Source of the DNA: an uncultured Gammaproteobacteria bacterium
Lineage (GTDB): Bacteria > Pseudomonadota > Gammaproteobacteria > UBA6429 > Thiohalophilaceae
DNA: 64,000 nucleotides
NCBI GenBank assembly: GCA_913064945.1
Contig: CAJYAN010000014.1
Coordinates: forward strand, 1-64,000
Direction: 5' to 3'
Part shown: positions 39,786-51,000 of the stretch, one piece after another
How the letters are laid out: each line of letters starts with the position of its first letter
How positions within the stretch are numbered: position 1 is the first letter of the stretch
The notes under the pieces: generated by a model
Told to the model about the DNA's origin: nothing
The model's database searches: none
What the model saw: the letters and a program-made list of their open reading frames with translations, nothing else
Made by a program: the position numbers and the translations under genes

Positions 39786-39805
39786 CCCGCCGAAAGGAGA
39801 ACTGC

Positions 39806-41542
39806 ATGAGTCTGGCGATACAGGGTAGTGGTGTTTCAAGTGGTATTGCCATTGGACCGGTTCACATTCTGCAGCGCAATACCCTGGAAATTCTTGAGTA
39901 TACTATTCCAGCTGAACTCATTGACGAAGAGATCAAACGTTACCAATATGCACTCGAAGTGGCGAAGCAACAACTACGAGACCTCCGCAACAGTATCCCC
40001 TCATCGACACCGCCTGACATTACGGAATTTATCGATACACATTTATTAATGTTGCAGGACTCTACCCTGACATCCGCCCCGGTGGACATTATTCGTCAGC
40101 AATATTGCAATGCTGAGTGGGCACTGAAACAACAACGGGATGCGCTGGTCCATGTTTTTGAACAAATGGACAATGACTATTTGCGTACACGCCGCGATGA
40201 TATTGACCATGTCGTCAATGGCATTCAGTATCTACTGCTCGCCAATCCTGTATTACAGGAGTCGACAGGGTCAACGGCATCACGATTTAAAGGCCATATT
40301 TTAATTGCCGACGATCTCTCCCCCGCCGATACGGTATTGATGCAACACCAGGGCATCGCGGCATTTATTACCGAAGGCGGCGGACCCACCTCACATACGG
40401 CCATCCTCGCCCGCAGCCTGCGTATCCCTGCCATCGTCGGTATGCATCATATACGCCATTATCTAAAAGATGATGAGACCGTTGTTATTGATGGCTCACG
40501 GGGCTGGTTACTGGCCGATGTCGATGACAGCAGTTTGCACTTTTACCAGCGGCGTCAACGGGAGGAAGACCAGCGGATTACTGCCTACCTGCAGACACGC
40601 GATGAACCCGCCGTTACCGTCGATAACACCACCATTACGCTTAATGCCAATATTGAGCTACCTGACGATGTCTCTGCCGTCCACGAGATGGGCGCGCACG
40701 GTGTTGGCCTGTATCGAACCGAGTTTCTGTTTATGAATCGTGTCCAGCCACCGGATGAACAGGAACAATATGAAGTCTATCGTCATATCCTCGACAATCT
40801 CGCCGGCAAACCTCTGACCATTCGTACCCTGGACCTCGGTGCTGACAAGCAGGTTGACGGCGGCCGCGAAGATATAAACATCGTAACCAACCCCGCGCTG
40901 GGTTTGCGTGCGATTCGCCTTTGTCTGAAAGAACCGGAATTATTTCTACCCCAGCTGCGCGCCATTCTACGCGCCTCCGCCTGCGGACCGGTACGCATTA
41001 TGCTGCCGATGTTATCGACCATCCAGGAATTGCAGCAGGTCTTACGCCTGATCAAACATACACAGGAACAGCTACGGCTCTATAAGTTAGACTTCAATCC
41101 CAATATTCCCATCGGCGTCATGATTGAAGTCCCGTCAGCCGCCATCATGGCGCACATGTTCACACCGCATGTCGATTTTTTATCGATTGGCACAAATGAC
41201 CTGATTCAATACACCCTGGCAATCGACCGGATCGATGATGAAGTCAATTATTTGTACGACCCGCTCAATCCGGCAGTCATTCAGTTGCTGGCAACAATCC
41301 TGCGTGCCGGAAAACGTCATCATACCCCCGTCACCATGTGTGGTGAAATGGCGGGTGACCCCAGCTATACAAAATTATTACTGGGTATGGGGCTAACGGA
41401 GTTCAGCATGCACCCCAATTCGCTGCCGCAGGTAAAGCACTTAATCGCCACCAGTCATATTCCCAGCTTACAGGCAACGGTGAACCAATTACTGCAGTGC
41501 GATGATTATGAAAATTACAATCAGGTACTCGAACAGCTCTGA
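39806..41542 (+). CDS. ptsI: PTS enzyme I
   Basis: 578 residues from MSLAIQGSGVSSGIAIGPVHILQ after AAAGGAGA; the earlier in-frame ATG lies inside ptsH. The catalytic histidine is H197 in GGGPTSHTAILARS. C-terminal PEP-binding motifs: LYRTEFLFM, IRTLDLGADKQ, GVMIEVPSAA, SIGTNDLIQYTLAIDR and VTMCGEMAGDP. There is no N-terminal GAF domain, so it is the EI type rather than PtsP. It feeds phosphate from PEP to HPr. Confidence 0.96.
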   Translation: MSLAIQGSGVSSGIAIGPVHILQRNTLEILEYTIPAELIDEEIKRYQYALEVAKQQLRDLRNSIPSSTPPDITEFIDTHLLMLQDSTLTSAPVDIIRQQYCNAEWALKQQRDALVHVFEQMDNDYLRTRRDDIDHVVNGIQYLLLANPVLQESTGSTASRFKGHILIADDLSPADTVLMQHQGIAAFITEGGGPTSHTAILARSLRIPAIVGMHHIRHYLKDDETVVIDGSRGWLLADVDDSSLHFYQRRQREEDQRITAYLQTRDEPAVTVDNTTITLNANIELPDDVSAVHEMGAHGVGLYRTEFLFMNRVQPPDEQEQYEVYRHILDNLAGKPLTIRTLDLGADKQVDGGREDINIVTNPALGLRAIRLCLKEPELFLPQLRAILRASACGPVRIMLPMLSTIQELQQVLRLIKHTQEQLRLYKLDFNPNIPIGVMIEVPSAAIMAHMFTPHVDFLSIGTNDLIQYTLAIDRIDDEVNYLYDPLNPAVIQLLATILRAGKRHHTPVTMCGEMAGDPSYTKLLLGMGLTEFSMHPNSLPQVKHLIATSHIPSLQATVNQLLQCDDYENYNQVLEQL

Positions 41543-41631
41543 ATTTTATTTAGCCGCCTGCCCATGCATCGCTTATCCCATTTCGTTTCTGTCCCTGTTA
41601 CACTGAGACTAAACAATTCAGGTGTAAAGTC

Positions 41632-43023
41632 ATGAACGCCGAAAATACTGAAGCCGATAATACCGAAACCGGAAAAGCCGAACCTGAAAAAACGGCATTA
41701 CAGTCCATCATTGAACTATTACGTCAGGATATGACTGAGCAGATCGATGTACTGTTGCAGGATATGCACCCGGCCGACATCGCCCATTTACTGGAGTCAC
41801 TGCCGGGTTCAGATCGCCAGGTCGTCTGGCAGCATGTCCCCGATGACGTGCACGGTGAAACGCTGATTCACATGAATGAAGAGGCCCGTGCCCAACTTAT
41901 GCGGGGCATGGAGGCGGGGCAACTGGTCGCCGCGACGGAGACACTGGATACCGACGACCTCGCCGACATCCTCGCGGAAATGCCACAGGCGGTTATTCAG
42001 GAACTCCTGCTGACCATGGAGCAGCAGGATCGCGAGCGTCTGCGTTCAGTCCTGTCCTATCCCGAGGACTCGGCCGGTGGCCTGATGGATCTTGAAACGG
42101 TCATGGTCCGTGCCGATGTCAGTCTGGATGTGGTACTGCGCTACCTGCGTCGTCGCGGCAATATTCCCGCCGCCACCGATACCCTGTTTGTCGTCGATCG
42201 CGAGACAAAATTTCTCGGCCTGTTGCCACTGACACGCCTGCTGACCGAGGAGCCTTCTCAACTGGTCAGCAAGGTCATGCAGGCGGATGTCTCCGCCATT
42301 CCTGCAGAGACTAACGCCACCGAGGTCGCCAACCTGTTCGAACGCCGCGACTTAATCACCGCCCCGGTGGTCGATGACAATAATCATCTGCTTGGTCGTA
42401 TCACCATCGACGACGTGGTAGACGTTATTCGCGACGAGGCCGACCATTCCCTCCTCAGTATGGCGGGTCTGAATGAAGAGGACGATATGTTTGCCCCGGT
42501 CATTAGCAGTGCCCGCCGTCGCGCTGTATGGCTGGGCATTAATCTACTCACCGCCTTCCTGGCCTCCTGGGTTATTGGGCGTTTTGATGCCACCATTCAA
42601 CATCTGGTGGCGCTGGCCGTCCTGATGCCGATTGTTGCCAGCATGGGCGGCATTGCCGGCAGCCAGACGCTGACCCTGGTGATTCGCGGCATGGCCCTCG
42701 GCCAGGTCACTGAGAGTAACGCCCATCGACTTTTTCTGAAGGAACTCAGTATCGGCATCTGGAATGGCCTGATCTGGGCCATCATTATCGCGTTAATCGC
42801 GGGCCTGTGGTTTCAAAATCTCGGTATCGGAATCGTCATGGGCAGCGCCATTATTATAAATCTGATCGCCGCCGCCGCCGCCGGGGCCACTATCCCCTTG
42901 TTACTCCGCCGTTTTGGTGCCGACCCGGCACTCTCAGGAACGGTCATTCTGACGACCGTTACCGATGTTGTCGGCTTCTTTTCTTTCCTGGGACTTGCGA
43001 CATTATTTCTTATAAAACAATAA
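41632..43023 (+). CDS. mgtE: MgtE magnesium transporter
   Basis: 463 residues. Cytosolic N domain (helical, 20-140, DMHPADIAHLLESLP), two CBS domains (about 140-265), then five membrane helices from about 290. The conserved LMPIVASMGGIAGSQTLTLVIRGMALG and VLTTVTDVVGFFSFLGLA-type motif (here ILTTVTDVVGFFSF) are the MgtE pore parts. Gated by cytosolic Mg2+. It is 89 bp after ptsI, probably with its own promoter. Confidence 0.95.
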   Translation: MNAENTEADNTETGKAEPEKTALQSIIELLRQDMTEQIDVLLQDMHPADIAHLLESLPGSDRQVVWQHVPDDVHGETLIHMNEEARAQLMRGMEAGQLVAATETLDTDDLADILAEMPQAVIQELLLTMEQQDRERLRSVLSYPEDSAGGLMDLETVMVRADVSLDVVLRYLRRRGNIPAATDTLFVVDRETKFLGLLPLTRLLTEEPSQLVSKVMQADVSAIPAETNATEVANLFERRDLITAPVVDDNNHLLGRITIDDVVDVIRDEADHSLLSMAGLNEEDDMFAPVISSARRRAVWLGINLLTAFLASWVIGRFDATIQHLVALAVLMPIVASMGGIAGSQTLTLVIRGMALGQVTESNAHRLFLKELSIGIWNGLIWAIIIALIAGLWFQNLGIGIVMGSAIIINLIAAAAAGATIPLLLRRFGADPALSGTVILTTVTDVVGFFSFLGLATLFLIKQ

Positions 43024-43091
43024 GTTGTTATATTTTTGTATTATTTTGATTAACTAATATATACAAATACATAATATTTAAAGAAATTTTC

Positions 43092-43120
43092 TTGAAGACT
43101 CCCGTACCATAGGCTATAAA
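43092..43120 (+). promoter_or_regulatory. Sigma-70 promoter ahead of the DUF2007 gene
   Basis: TTGAAG, 17 bp, TATAAA, 33 bp before the gene's ATG at 43153, with AAGGGG as ribosome site. About 60 bp of very AT-rich DNA lie upstream of it and could act as an UP element. Confidence 0.55.
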
Positions 43121-43152
43121 TAAACGAACAATAGTTTATAAGGGGTTGGAAA

Positions 43153-43386
43153 ATGAGTCAGACAACACGTACACGCTGGGCCGACGTCTATCGCACCGAG
43201 ACACCCATGCACGCCAAACTGATCGCCAGTGTCCTGGGCGCGCAGGGCCTGAATACCCGGGTGCAACGAAAAAAACTCAAAGATGCCGTCACGAGTATGC
43301 CTTTCGTACGCGTCGAGGCCTCACAGGAACAGGCGGCCCGGGATATCCTCGCCAGCTACCATTTACAATTGAGTGAAGTCGCCTAG
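43153..43386 (+). CDS. DUF2007-like small protein (77 aa)
   Basis: The pattern DVYRTETPMHAKLIASVLGAQGLNTRVQ...PFVRVEASQEQAARDILASY resembles the DUF2007 (putative signal-transducing, PII-like fold) family. The stop codon overlaps that of the convergent pmbA gene. Function unknown. Confidence 0.7.
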   Translation: MSQTTRTRWADVYRTETPMHAKLIASVLGAQGLNTRVQRKKLKDAVTSMPFVRVEASQEQAARDILASYHLQLSEVA

Positions 43387-44741
43387 TTTCCGGCGATCGT
43401 CAGGCCGTTCACCCACCAGGAACCGGTCCTTAGATTGCCACGGGTATCCAGGTCAGTAGCTACGGCCTGGAGCCCGCGGAACATTTCAGATAAGTGACCC
43501 GCCAGGGTAATTTCCTCAACCGGATACTGAATCTCACCGTTTTCCACCCAGAAGCCACTGGCACCGCGCGAGTAATCGCCCGTGACAATATTCACTCCCT
43601 GCCCCATGACTTCCGTGACCAGCAACCCCCTGCCCATGGCCTTCAGCATGCTCGGCAGATCCATTTCTCCCGCGGCAATCTCCAGATTATGTACCCCTCC
43701 GGCATTGCCCGTGGTCTGCAGACCCAGGCGGCGCGCCGCGTAGCTATCGAGGACATACCCCTGCAGGATGCCGCCGCTGACCAGGGTCCGATCCTGAGTC
43801 GCAACCCCCTCGCTATCAAAGGGCGCACTGCCGAGGGCTCGAGGAATATGTGGGCGTTCGCTGATCTCAACAAAATCCGGGAACAGGGGTTTGCCCAGAC
43901 TATCAATCAAGAACGAGGCCTGACGATAGAGACTACCGCCACTAATGGCGCGTATCAGATGGCCCAGCAGCCCCCGCGCCACCTCGGCGGCAAACACCAC
44001 CGGGACCTTGCGTGTTGATAACTTGCGACCATCCAGACGCTGCACGGTCCGCGCCGCCGCCTTTTTACCGATCGCCTCTGCCGCCTCCAGGTCACCGGCA
44101 CAACGACTAATACTATACCAGTGGTCTCGCTGCATGCCGCCCTGACTCTGAGCGATCATGGTACAACCCAGACTATGTCGGCTGCTGGCGTAATCACCAA
44201 GGAAGCCATTGCTATTGCCATAGACGCGCAGACCGGCGTGGGTGCTGAGATAGGCACCCTCGGAATTGATAATACGTTGATCGGCCGTCCGTGCCGCCCG
44301 TTCACAGTCAAGGGCAAGGGCTATGGCTTCCTCCGTGGTCGGCGTCCAGGGATGATAGAGATCCAGATCGGGGAACACTTTGGCCATCAGACTCGGCTCG
44401 GCCAGTCCTGCATAGGGGTCTTCAGTAATGTGACGCGCTATATCACAGGCCGCCTTGACCGTGTCGCTCACCGCCTCGGCATGAAAATCAGTGGTGCTGG
44501 CGTTACCCTTGCGTTGACCAAAATAGACGGTCACGCCCAGCCCCTTGTCACGATGATGTTCTACCGTCTCAACTTCATCATTGCGAACATTCACCGACAG
44601 TCCGGCATCGGCACTCACCGCGGCCTCGACCCCACTGGCACCCAGCGCCCTGGCCTCACGAATTACGCTGTCAATAATTTCACGCAAACGTGCCGCTGAG
44701 GGCAACTCATCCGCTTGTGAAACAGGGGCTTTCTCTGCCAT
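43383..44741 (-). CDS. pmbA: PmbA/TldE metalloprotease subunit
   Basis: 452 residues from MAEKAPVSQADELP (ATG ending 44741). Partner of TldD in the heterodimeric protease that processes microcin B17 and the CcdA antitoxin in E. coli. GLSVNVRNDEVETVEHHRDKGLGVTVYFGQRKG and GASGFWVENGEIQYPVEEITLAGHLSEMF are conserved; as usual TldE lacks the zinc motif. tldD is nearby on the same strand with darP on the other strand between. Confidence 0.95.
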   Translation of the reverse strand: MAEKAPVSQADELPSAARLREIIDSVIREARALGASGVEAAVSADAGLSVNVRNDEVETVEHHRDKGLGVTVYFGQRKGNASTTDFHAEAVSDTVKAACDIARHITEDPYAGLAEPSLMAKVFPDLDLYHPWTPTTEEAIALALDCERAARTADQRIINSEGAYLSTHAGLRVYGNSNGFLGDYASSRHSLGCTMIAQSQGGMQRDHWYSISRCAGDLEAAEAIGKKAAARTVQRLDGRKLSTRKVPVVFAAEVARGLLGHLIRAISGGSLYRQASFLIDSLGKPLFPDFVEISERPHIPRALGSAPFDSEGVATQDRTLVSGGILQGYVLDSYAARRLGLQTTGNAGGVHNLEIAAGEMDLPSMLKAMGRGLLVTEVMGQGVNIVTGDYSRGASGFWVENGEIQYPVEEITLAGHLSEMFRGLQAVATDLDTRGNLRTGSWWVNGLTIAGN

Positions 44742-44778
44742 AGTGTCCAACCTATTTTTAATTAAGCATTACATATTG

Positions 44779-45303
44779 ATGTCTGACGCCAACAACGACG
44801 AAACTGACTTAGCCCCCAGCCGATCCCAACGCAAGCGTGACGCCCATGCCATCAGGGACCTCGGTGAGAGTCTGGTCAACCTGGAAGCCGGTCAGCTTGC
44901 CCGGTTTGAGCTGCCCGAATTTATTCTTAACGTCATTAATGAGACGCGACGGATCCGGCAACACGGTGCACGCAAACGCCAGTTACAATATCTGGCCAAA
45001 CAATTGCGCCAGATCGATACCGATATCCTGCTTCAACATTTGCAACAATTACAACGTCCACACCAGGAGGATGTTGCCCTGTTGCACCAGATAGAACGCT
45101 GGCGCGATCGCCTGCTGCAGGAGGGTCAGGACGCACTGACTGACTTCATCGATCATCACCCGCTGGCGGACCGGCAGCTGCTGCGACAACTGATCCGTAA
45201 TGCGCAACATCAGGCAGAAAAACAAACCGCGCCAAAGGCCGCCCGCCAGCTCTTTAAATATATACGCGAACTATTAAGCGGGCCGCAGGACGATCAGGCC
45301 TGA
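44779..45303 (+). CDS. darP: DarP (YjgA), ribosome-associated protein
   Basis: 174 residues from [44 protein letters not shown] and [17 protein letters not shown] are family hallmarks. The product associates with late 50S precursors. It is divergent from pmbA with only 37 bp between the starts and convergent with tldD, overlapping it by 10 bp. darP next to pmbA is a typical gammaproteobacterial arrangement. Confidence 0.93.
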   Translation: MSDANNDETDLAPSRSQRKRDAHAIRDLGESLVNLEAGQLARFELPEFILNVINETRRIRQHGARKRQLQYLAKQLRQIDTDILLQHLQQLQRPHQEDVALLHQIERWRDRLLQEGQDALTDFIDHHPLADRQLLRQLIRNAQHQAEKQTAPKAARQLFKYIRELLSGPQDDQA

Positions 45304-46736
45304 GTGCCGCCCACGGTTAACTCATCGATACGCAACGTCGGCTGACCTACCCCCACCGGCACACTCTGACCTTCCTTGCCACAAACACCGACCCCCAAGT
45401 CTAATTGCAGGTCATTCCCGACCATGCTGATTTTTTGCATGACTTCGGGGCCATTGCCGATCAGTGTCGCGCCTTTGACCGGCGCCGTGACCTTACCATT
45501 TTCAATTAAATACGCTTCACTGGCGGAGAAGACAAACTTGCCCGAGGTGATATCCACCTGACCGCCACCAAAATTCACCGCGTAAATCCCCTTGTCGACC
45601 GAGGCAATAATTTCCTGTGGGTCGTACTCGCCGGCCAGCATATAGGTATTGGTCATACGCGGCATGGGTAGATGTGCGTAGGACTCGCGTCGACCATTGC
45701 CGGTCGGCTTGACCCCCATGAGGTGTGCATTATGCTTGTCCTGCATATAACCCTTGAGGATGCCATTTTCGATCAGGATGTTTTCCTGGGTCGCGACACC
45801 TTCATCATCGACATTGAGCGAACCGCGGCGACCCGGCATAGTGCCGTTATCAACCACGGTACAGCCTTTGGCGGCGACCTGCTCACCAATACGATTACTA
45901 AAGACCGAAGAGGCCTTACGGTTAAAGTCGCCTTCCAGGCCGTGGCCAACGGCTTCATGTAATAACACACCCGGCCAACCCGGCCCCAGAATCACAGGCA
46001 TACCACCGGCCGGCGCGTCCACTGCTTCGAGATTGACCAGCGCCTGTCGTACAGCCTCCTGCACATAGTGATCGGTACGCCCGTCATGCATGAAGTAATC
46101 ATAACTAACACGACCACCACCACCGCAACTCCCCTGCTCACGTCGACCGTTATGCTCGGCAATCACGCTCACATTTAAACGCACCATGGGACGGACATCT
46201 GCGGCCAGTGTGCCATCGGTGGCCGCGACCAGCATTACTTCATAGGAACCGGACAGACTGACAAAGACCTGTTTGACCCGTGGATCAATTTTTCGTGCCT
46301 GACTGTCGAGCTGTTGCAGCAACTGAACCTTATCCTGTGCGGTAAGTGACGCCAGCGGATCATCGGCACTATAGAGGCGTGGTACACCACCACGCTGCCA
46401 GGCCTGTACCTGTTGCTGCTGTCCCTGACGGGCAATGGCCCTGGCGGTTACCGCCGCCTGTGTCAGCGCGGGCAGAATAATCTCATCGGAATAGGCAAAG
46501 CCGGTTTTTTCACCACTAATGGCCCGCACCCCCACACCCTGTTCAATGTGGTAGTGGCCTTCTTTGACAATGGCGTCTTCCAGCGACCAGGATTCCTGGC
46601 GCACAGATTGAAAATATAAATCGGCACTATCAATAGAATGACTGGAGAGTTTATCCAGCACCGTGTGCAGGTCATTTTCGGTCAGCCCGGTAGGTGACAA
46701 CAAAGCCTGCTTGGCAATTTCCAGTGACTGATTCAT
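45294..46736 (-). CDS. tldD: TldD metalloprotease, catalytic subunit
   Basis: 480 residues. [15 protein letters not shown] near 254 provides the HExxxH zinc motif. RVTYTLAGEYDP-type loop is present as [15 protein letters not shown], and [26 protein letters not shown] closes the protein. Forms the active pair with PmbA. It starts inside the nitrilase stop (4-bp overlap). Confidence 0.96.
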   Translation of the reverse strand: MNQSLEIAKQALLSPTGLTENDLHTVLDKLSSHSIDSADLYFQSVRQESWSLEDAIVKEGHYHIEQGVGVRAISGEKTGFAYSDEIILPALTQAAVTARAIARQGQQQQVQAWQRGGVPRLYSADDPLASLTAQDKVQLLQQLDSQARKIDPRVKQVFVSLSGSYEVMLVAATDGTLAADVRPMVRLNVSVIAEHNGRREQGSCGGGGRVSYDYFMHDGRTDHYVQEAVRQALVNLEAVDAPAGGMPVILGPGWPGVLLHEAVGHGLEGDFNRKASSVFSNRIGEQVAAKGCTVVDNGTMPGRRGSLNVDDEGVATQENILIENGILKGYMQDKHNAHLMGVKPTGNGRRESYAHLPMPRMTNTYMLAGEYDPQEIIASVDKGIYAVNFGGGQVDITSGKFVFSASEAYLIENGKVTAPVKGATLIGNGPEVMQKISMVGNDLQLDLGVGVCGKEGQSVPVGVGQPTLRIDELTVGGTQA

Positions 46737-47569
46737 ACCGAGGGTAAGTCGCAGGGAAGTTTGCGGTGTTCAAGCACCGGAAAATTTCGCCGTGTTGTGT
46801 TGAGTTGTTGCATATCGATTTTCGCCATGACATAACCGGAGCCGCTAGGCAGGCAATCCAGCACCCGCCCCCAGGGATCAATCATCATACTGTGTCCAAA
46901 GGTTTCTCTACCGTTAACGTGATACCCACCCTGCGCCGAGGCCACAACATAGGCAAGATTCTCAATCGCCCGCGCCCGCAATAATACTTCCCAGTGGGCC
47001 TTACCGGTAATGGCGGTAAAGGCCGAAGGGATGGCGATGATTTCGACGCCTTCCGTTGCCATGCGCCGAAACAGTTCCGGAAAACGCAGGTCATAGCAGA
47101 CAGCCAAACCCAGGCGACCGAACGGTGTGTCGACCACCATGACGCGTTTGCCAGCCGTCGTCGTTTGTGACTCGTGATAGGTTTCCTTACTCTCTTCTAG
47201 TCTGACATCAAACAAATGGACTTTATCATAACGCGCCACCTGATCCCCATGGTCGTTATATAACAGACAGGCGGCAGCGACGCGTTGTTTATCCTCGCTC
47301 TGTAAAGGAATGGTGCCACCAACAAGCCAGACGCGGTGTTTGTCAGCCTGAGCCGCCATAAAATCCTGAATCGGGCCGTTGGCCTCCTGCTCGCTAATAC
47401 CAAGCTTGTCTTTTTCCTGCATACCCATATAGGCGAAGTTTTCCGGCAGGACGACCAGCTCGGCCCCGGCATCCACCGACCGGCTAATCAGACGACCCGC
47501 CTCGGTCAGGTTGGCAGGGACGTTAGGCCCGGAGGCCATTTGTATTGCGGCAAGACGACTCACATACAC
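46733..47569 (-). CDS. Carbon-nitrogen hydrolase (Nit1-like nitrilase family)
   Basis: 278 residues from GTG at 47569 (a second GTG two codons later, with TGGAG before it, is equally possible). Catalytic triad visible: E43 in VLPENF, K near 116 in RYDKVHLFD and C near 157 in [15 protein letters not shown]. Its place before tldD and after yhdP is typical for the NIT1-like subfamily, which in other organisms hydrolyses deaminated glutathione. Substrate here is inferred only. Confidence 0.88.
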   Translation of the reverse strand: MYVSRLAAIQMASGPNVPANLTEAGRLISRSVDAGAELVVLPENFAYMGMQEKDKLGISEQEANGPIQDFMAAQADKHRVWLVGGTIPLQSEDKQRVAAACLLYNDHGDQVARYDKVHLFDVRLEESKETYHESQTTTAGKRVMVVDTPFGRLGLAVCYDLRFPELFRRMATEGVEIIAIPSAFTAITGKAHWEVLLRARAIENLAYVVASAQGGYHVNGRETFGHSMMIDPWGRVLDCLPSGSGYVMAKIDMQQLNTTRRNFPVLEHRKLPCDLPSV

Positions 47570-47601
47570 TCCAGTATTAATAACAGACGCTATCGCACCG
47601 G

Positions 47602-47931
47602 TTATTCTTCAATTTGTAATTGCAGGCGATCCGGATACTGGCTGCCTGAAATCAGTTTTATTCTAGAGGCCTCCAGCCCCAAAGACACCAGCCAGCCGCG
47701 CAATTCTATCGCCCATAATGAACCTTCATCGCCACCAGGGAAATAGACGGTTAAACGTGCCTTTGCGGAATCCTGCAGGCGATGCATAACCGCCTGTAAT
47801 ACCGGCATCGCCAGCACGACCTGGGCCGTCTTGGGTACAGACCACGCCGCCCGCTCAATAAACATTTCCTGTCCGGCCCGGGCGATAGACAGCCCGAAAA
47901 ACAACAGGAGCAATATTAATGGTAAGCGCAT
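47602..47931 (-). CDS. Secreted protein of unknown function (109 aa)
   Basis: N-terminal signal peptide (MRLPLILLLLFFGLSIARA) then an 90-residue soluble domain with VVLAMPVLQAVMHRLQDSAKARLTVYFPGGDEG and LRGWLVSLGLEASRIKLI. The pattern suggests a small alpha/beta domain related to OmpA-like or similar periplasmic folds, but I recognise no family. It lies between yhdP and the nitrilase gene. Confidence 0.65.
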   Translation of the reverse strand: MRLPLILLLLFFGLSIARAGQEMFIERAAWSVPKTAQVVLAMPVLQAVMHRLQDSAKARLTVYFPGGDEGSLWAIELRGWLVSLGLEASRIKLISGSQYPDRLQLQIEE

Positions 47932-48007
47932 GCGTCTAGCATACCATATCTGGAGATGGGGCTAATGTGTATTATGGTCACGACCAGATTCCCTGCGCCC
48001 TCAACAA

Positions 48008-51000
48008 TTATTTTGTGGCCGGGGCAGGTGAATTAAGCTTTTCAATGTTCGGCTTTTCCCAGCTACCGGTAATCTGGTAGGCGCTGGCAACACTCTTGTC
48101 GAAGGCCGAGCCGAAAATTTGTTTCAGAAACAGGAGTACCGCACCGACCTGCGGGCCCCAGACCAGATAACCCGGTAACGGGGCCGTGCCGGAAATATTC
48201 GGAATCACCAGCACATTCAGGTCGTAATCCTGCTGCGCCAGGCCGGTACGTCCATCCACAATCACTTTGGCCAGGGTACTATCCACAGTAAGATTTTTCG
48301 TTGTCGCATTACCCTGACTAATATCAAAACTACCCTCTACGGTATCGAACGAAAAACCACTCTTCATGTCAGTGAAATCCAGAAACAATCGCCTTGGCAA
48401 CGCGGCCAGGCTGAGCAGGCCAAACAGGCGTCCGGCACCGGGGTCCACTTCAACAATATTGCCCTTTTCAATACGGGCATTGAAACGACCATTGAGCCCG
48501 GCAAATGAAAAACCAAAGGGACTCGCGGGCCAGTTCACTTCTGCGTGTGTATTACGAACCTTACCCGCCTTGATAATCGCGGCAAAGCCCCATTGAGATA
48601 ATTGCGAACCAAGATCATTACTTGTCATATCAATCTTTAAGGAGGTTTTCTCTTTTTGACGAAACTGCCAGCTGCCTCTCGATGTTATCGTTGAATAAGG
48701 TGTCGATAGATTCAGCTGATTTATCCTAAAACCGTCAGTGACGCGATCGATATCCATGACGACCTTGCCAATCTCAGTATTATTTACCATCAGCTTATTA
48801 ATATAGCCATTGACGAGTGGCCATTGTTGCGGGCGGATGTCACCACCACCCTTGCTCAGAGGTGTATTGTGTTCGTCGGCGTTCAGCATCAATTGCAAAC
48901 GATTCATGGCCAGTTCGACGGGCATCGCCTGCCAGTCATGTGCCGTTGCCGTTTTATGCCTGCCTTTTGCAGAAAAATATTCCAGCCAGTCCTGTACGGG
49001 AAGCTGCGTAGCGTTACCCTCCAGGCGGAGAATCTTGCGGCGCGGCAGGACCGGCATTTTCTTACCAAAATTAACCGTTGCCTTACTAACGCCGATACTG
49101 CCCTGTTTGCGGCTTAGACCCAGCGCTGCCTGCAAGCGATGGTCATATTGAACCTGCACCTGTGTCATACCCTTTGCCGGCAGGACGACTGTCATTGAAA
49201 ACGGCGTTTTATCTCCAGCCTTTTTATTCAATGGGGCCGGTAAGTCCATCGTCACGCCCTGCAGGTCGGAAGAGAGACTAAGCCTGGCTGGAATCTCACG
49301 ACCTGCCTGTACATAAGGCAAAGTAAAAACGCCCTGCCAGCCGGCCTGGCCAGAGAGTTTTTCCAGGCCGGGAATTGCAAAGTGTGAATGCAACGTTGCC
49401 GCATCAAATGCACCACGACCAACGATCTGTACCGGACGCGCCTCTTTAAAATCCTGTGTATAGACATCCAGACTCGCCGGCTCACCCATAATCGATGCCT
49501 TTAATGCCTGGCCACTTAGACCTCTTTCATCAAACTTGAGCTTGCCATTTAACGCCCGGATATCGACGGCCCTGTCGAGTAAGGCAAAACTCATGTTCGT
49601 TAAGTCAACGTCACCACGATAGTGCAATGGATTTAGTTTTGCCATTTGATTATTTAGTGGAATGTATAAATCCAGATTCAGTTCACTCTTGCCGCTCATG
49701 GCAACACTTTGAACAAAATGCTTACTCTCCGGCGCTATCGGGCTGTTCACCAGAAAGTCAAAGACTTCTTTCACGGGCCCGGAGGCTTTTGCCTGCACCT
49801 GCAATTCTGGATGCAGGAAATCCTTGATATCTACATCAACCTGACGTGATAGTGTCTGTTGTAATAACTGCGCCTGAATGCCGTGTATATGCATGCTCTG
49901 TCCGCTAAAACTGGCATCGACGCGGGCATTGGTCAAAGGCGGCCAATGTTTCTGATAATTCAATTCGACCTGGTCCGCATAAAACTGGACCTGAAAGTTA
50001 CCCTGTTGCTGTCGAAACGGGAAATCATTCAGCCTGCCACTAAAGACGGCTCCACCGAAACCAACCTTTCCTGCCACGATCGCCTGATCCAGCCAGTGCA
50101 CCAGGTCTTTATCCATAATGCCAACGGGATAATACGTACTTGCATTGCTGGCATCACCATCCCAGAACTGCACTTGCATATCCAGATAGGGTGAAGCCTT
50201 GTTTGCCGGCACCTGTAAATAGACACTGGCATTTGCCTTAACCTCGGTGGTCTGCGTTGCCACGTCACCCGCGGACACAGTCCAGCCATATCGGTCTTTT
50301 GACCAGCTGATCTGAGTCTTCAGCTCATTTAAGGAAAAGGCGTGGCGAAACATTTTTGGAAAATAAATCGTTGAGTAGCTGTTGTCGATCTTGAGCTGAC
50401 CGTAATTCAGGGTACTGACAAGTGAGCCACGAAAACCCTGTATCGCAGGATAGTGTCGCCAGGCGGACGTATGTAAATGACTAAACGCGGCGTGGACCGC
50501 GACATCGCGCAGCTTATGATCCCTGACAAAAGCTTTTGCTGCCAGGTTACGAAGATCTCCCGAGGGATTAAGCCCATTCACGGCCTGACGCAAATCTTCC
50601 GGTCCTTCATCCAGTGTATCCAGAATAGTCCGCAGGTCTTCAATTCGTAGATAACCGGCGTTGAGCTGAAAAACATCTTCCACGCCAGGCTGATAGGCAA
50701 GCGTGATATCGGTTTTTGGCCAGACACTGCCGCCATGTATCAGTTGAAAGTCTTTCACCTTCATTGACCAGCCCTGTTCCCCGCGTTGCCAGTCGAAAAT
50801 GCCTGCGAGTAATTGTAAATTAAGCGGGCCTGCCTTCTTTTCCTGTAGCGTCACATCGTATGCGCTAAGGTCACCGGACAGGCCGAGCAGCTTGCTCTGT
50901 CCCCACTTCCCCCAGAGACGAACATCCAGCTGACCATTCTTCAGCTGGGCATTATTCCAGCGTGGCTGGAATTGCTCCCATTGCTGAATATCCACGGCAA

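Noticed and set aside
44121-44699. A 192-residue plus-strand frame inside pmbA
   Set aside because: It is the antisense shadow of pmbA in GC-rich codons.
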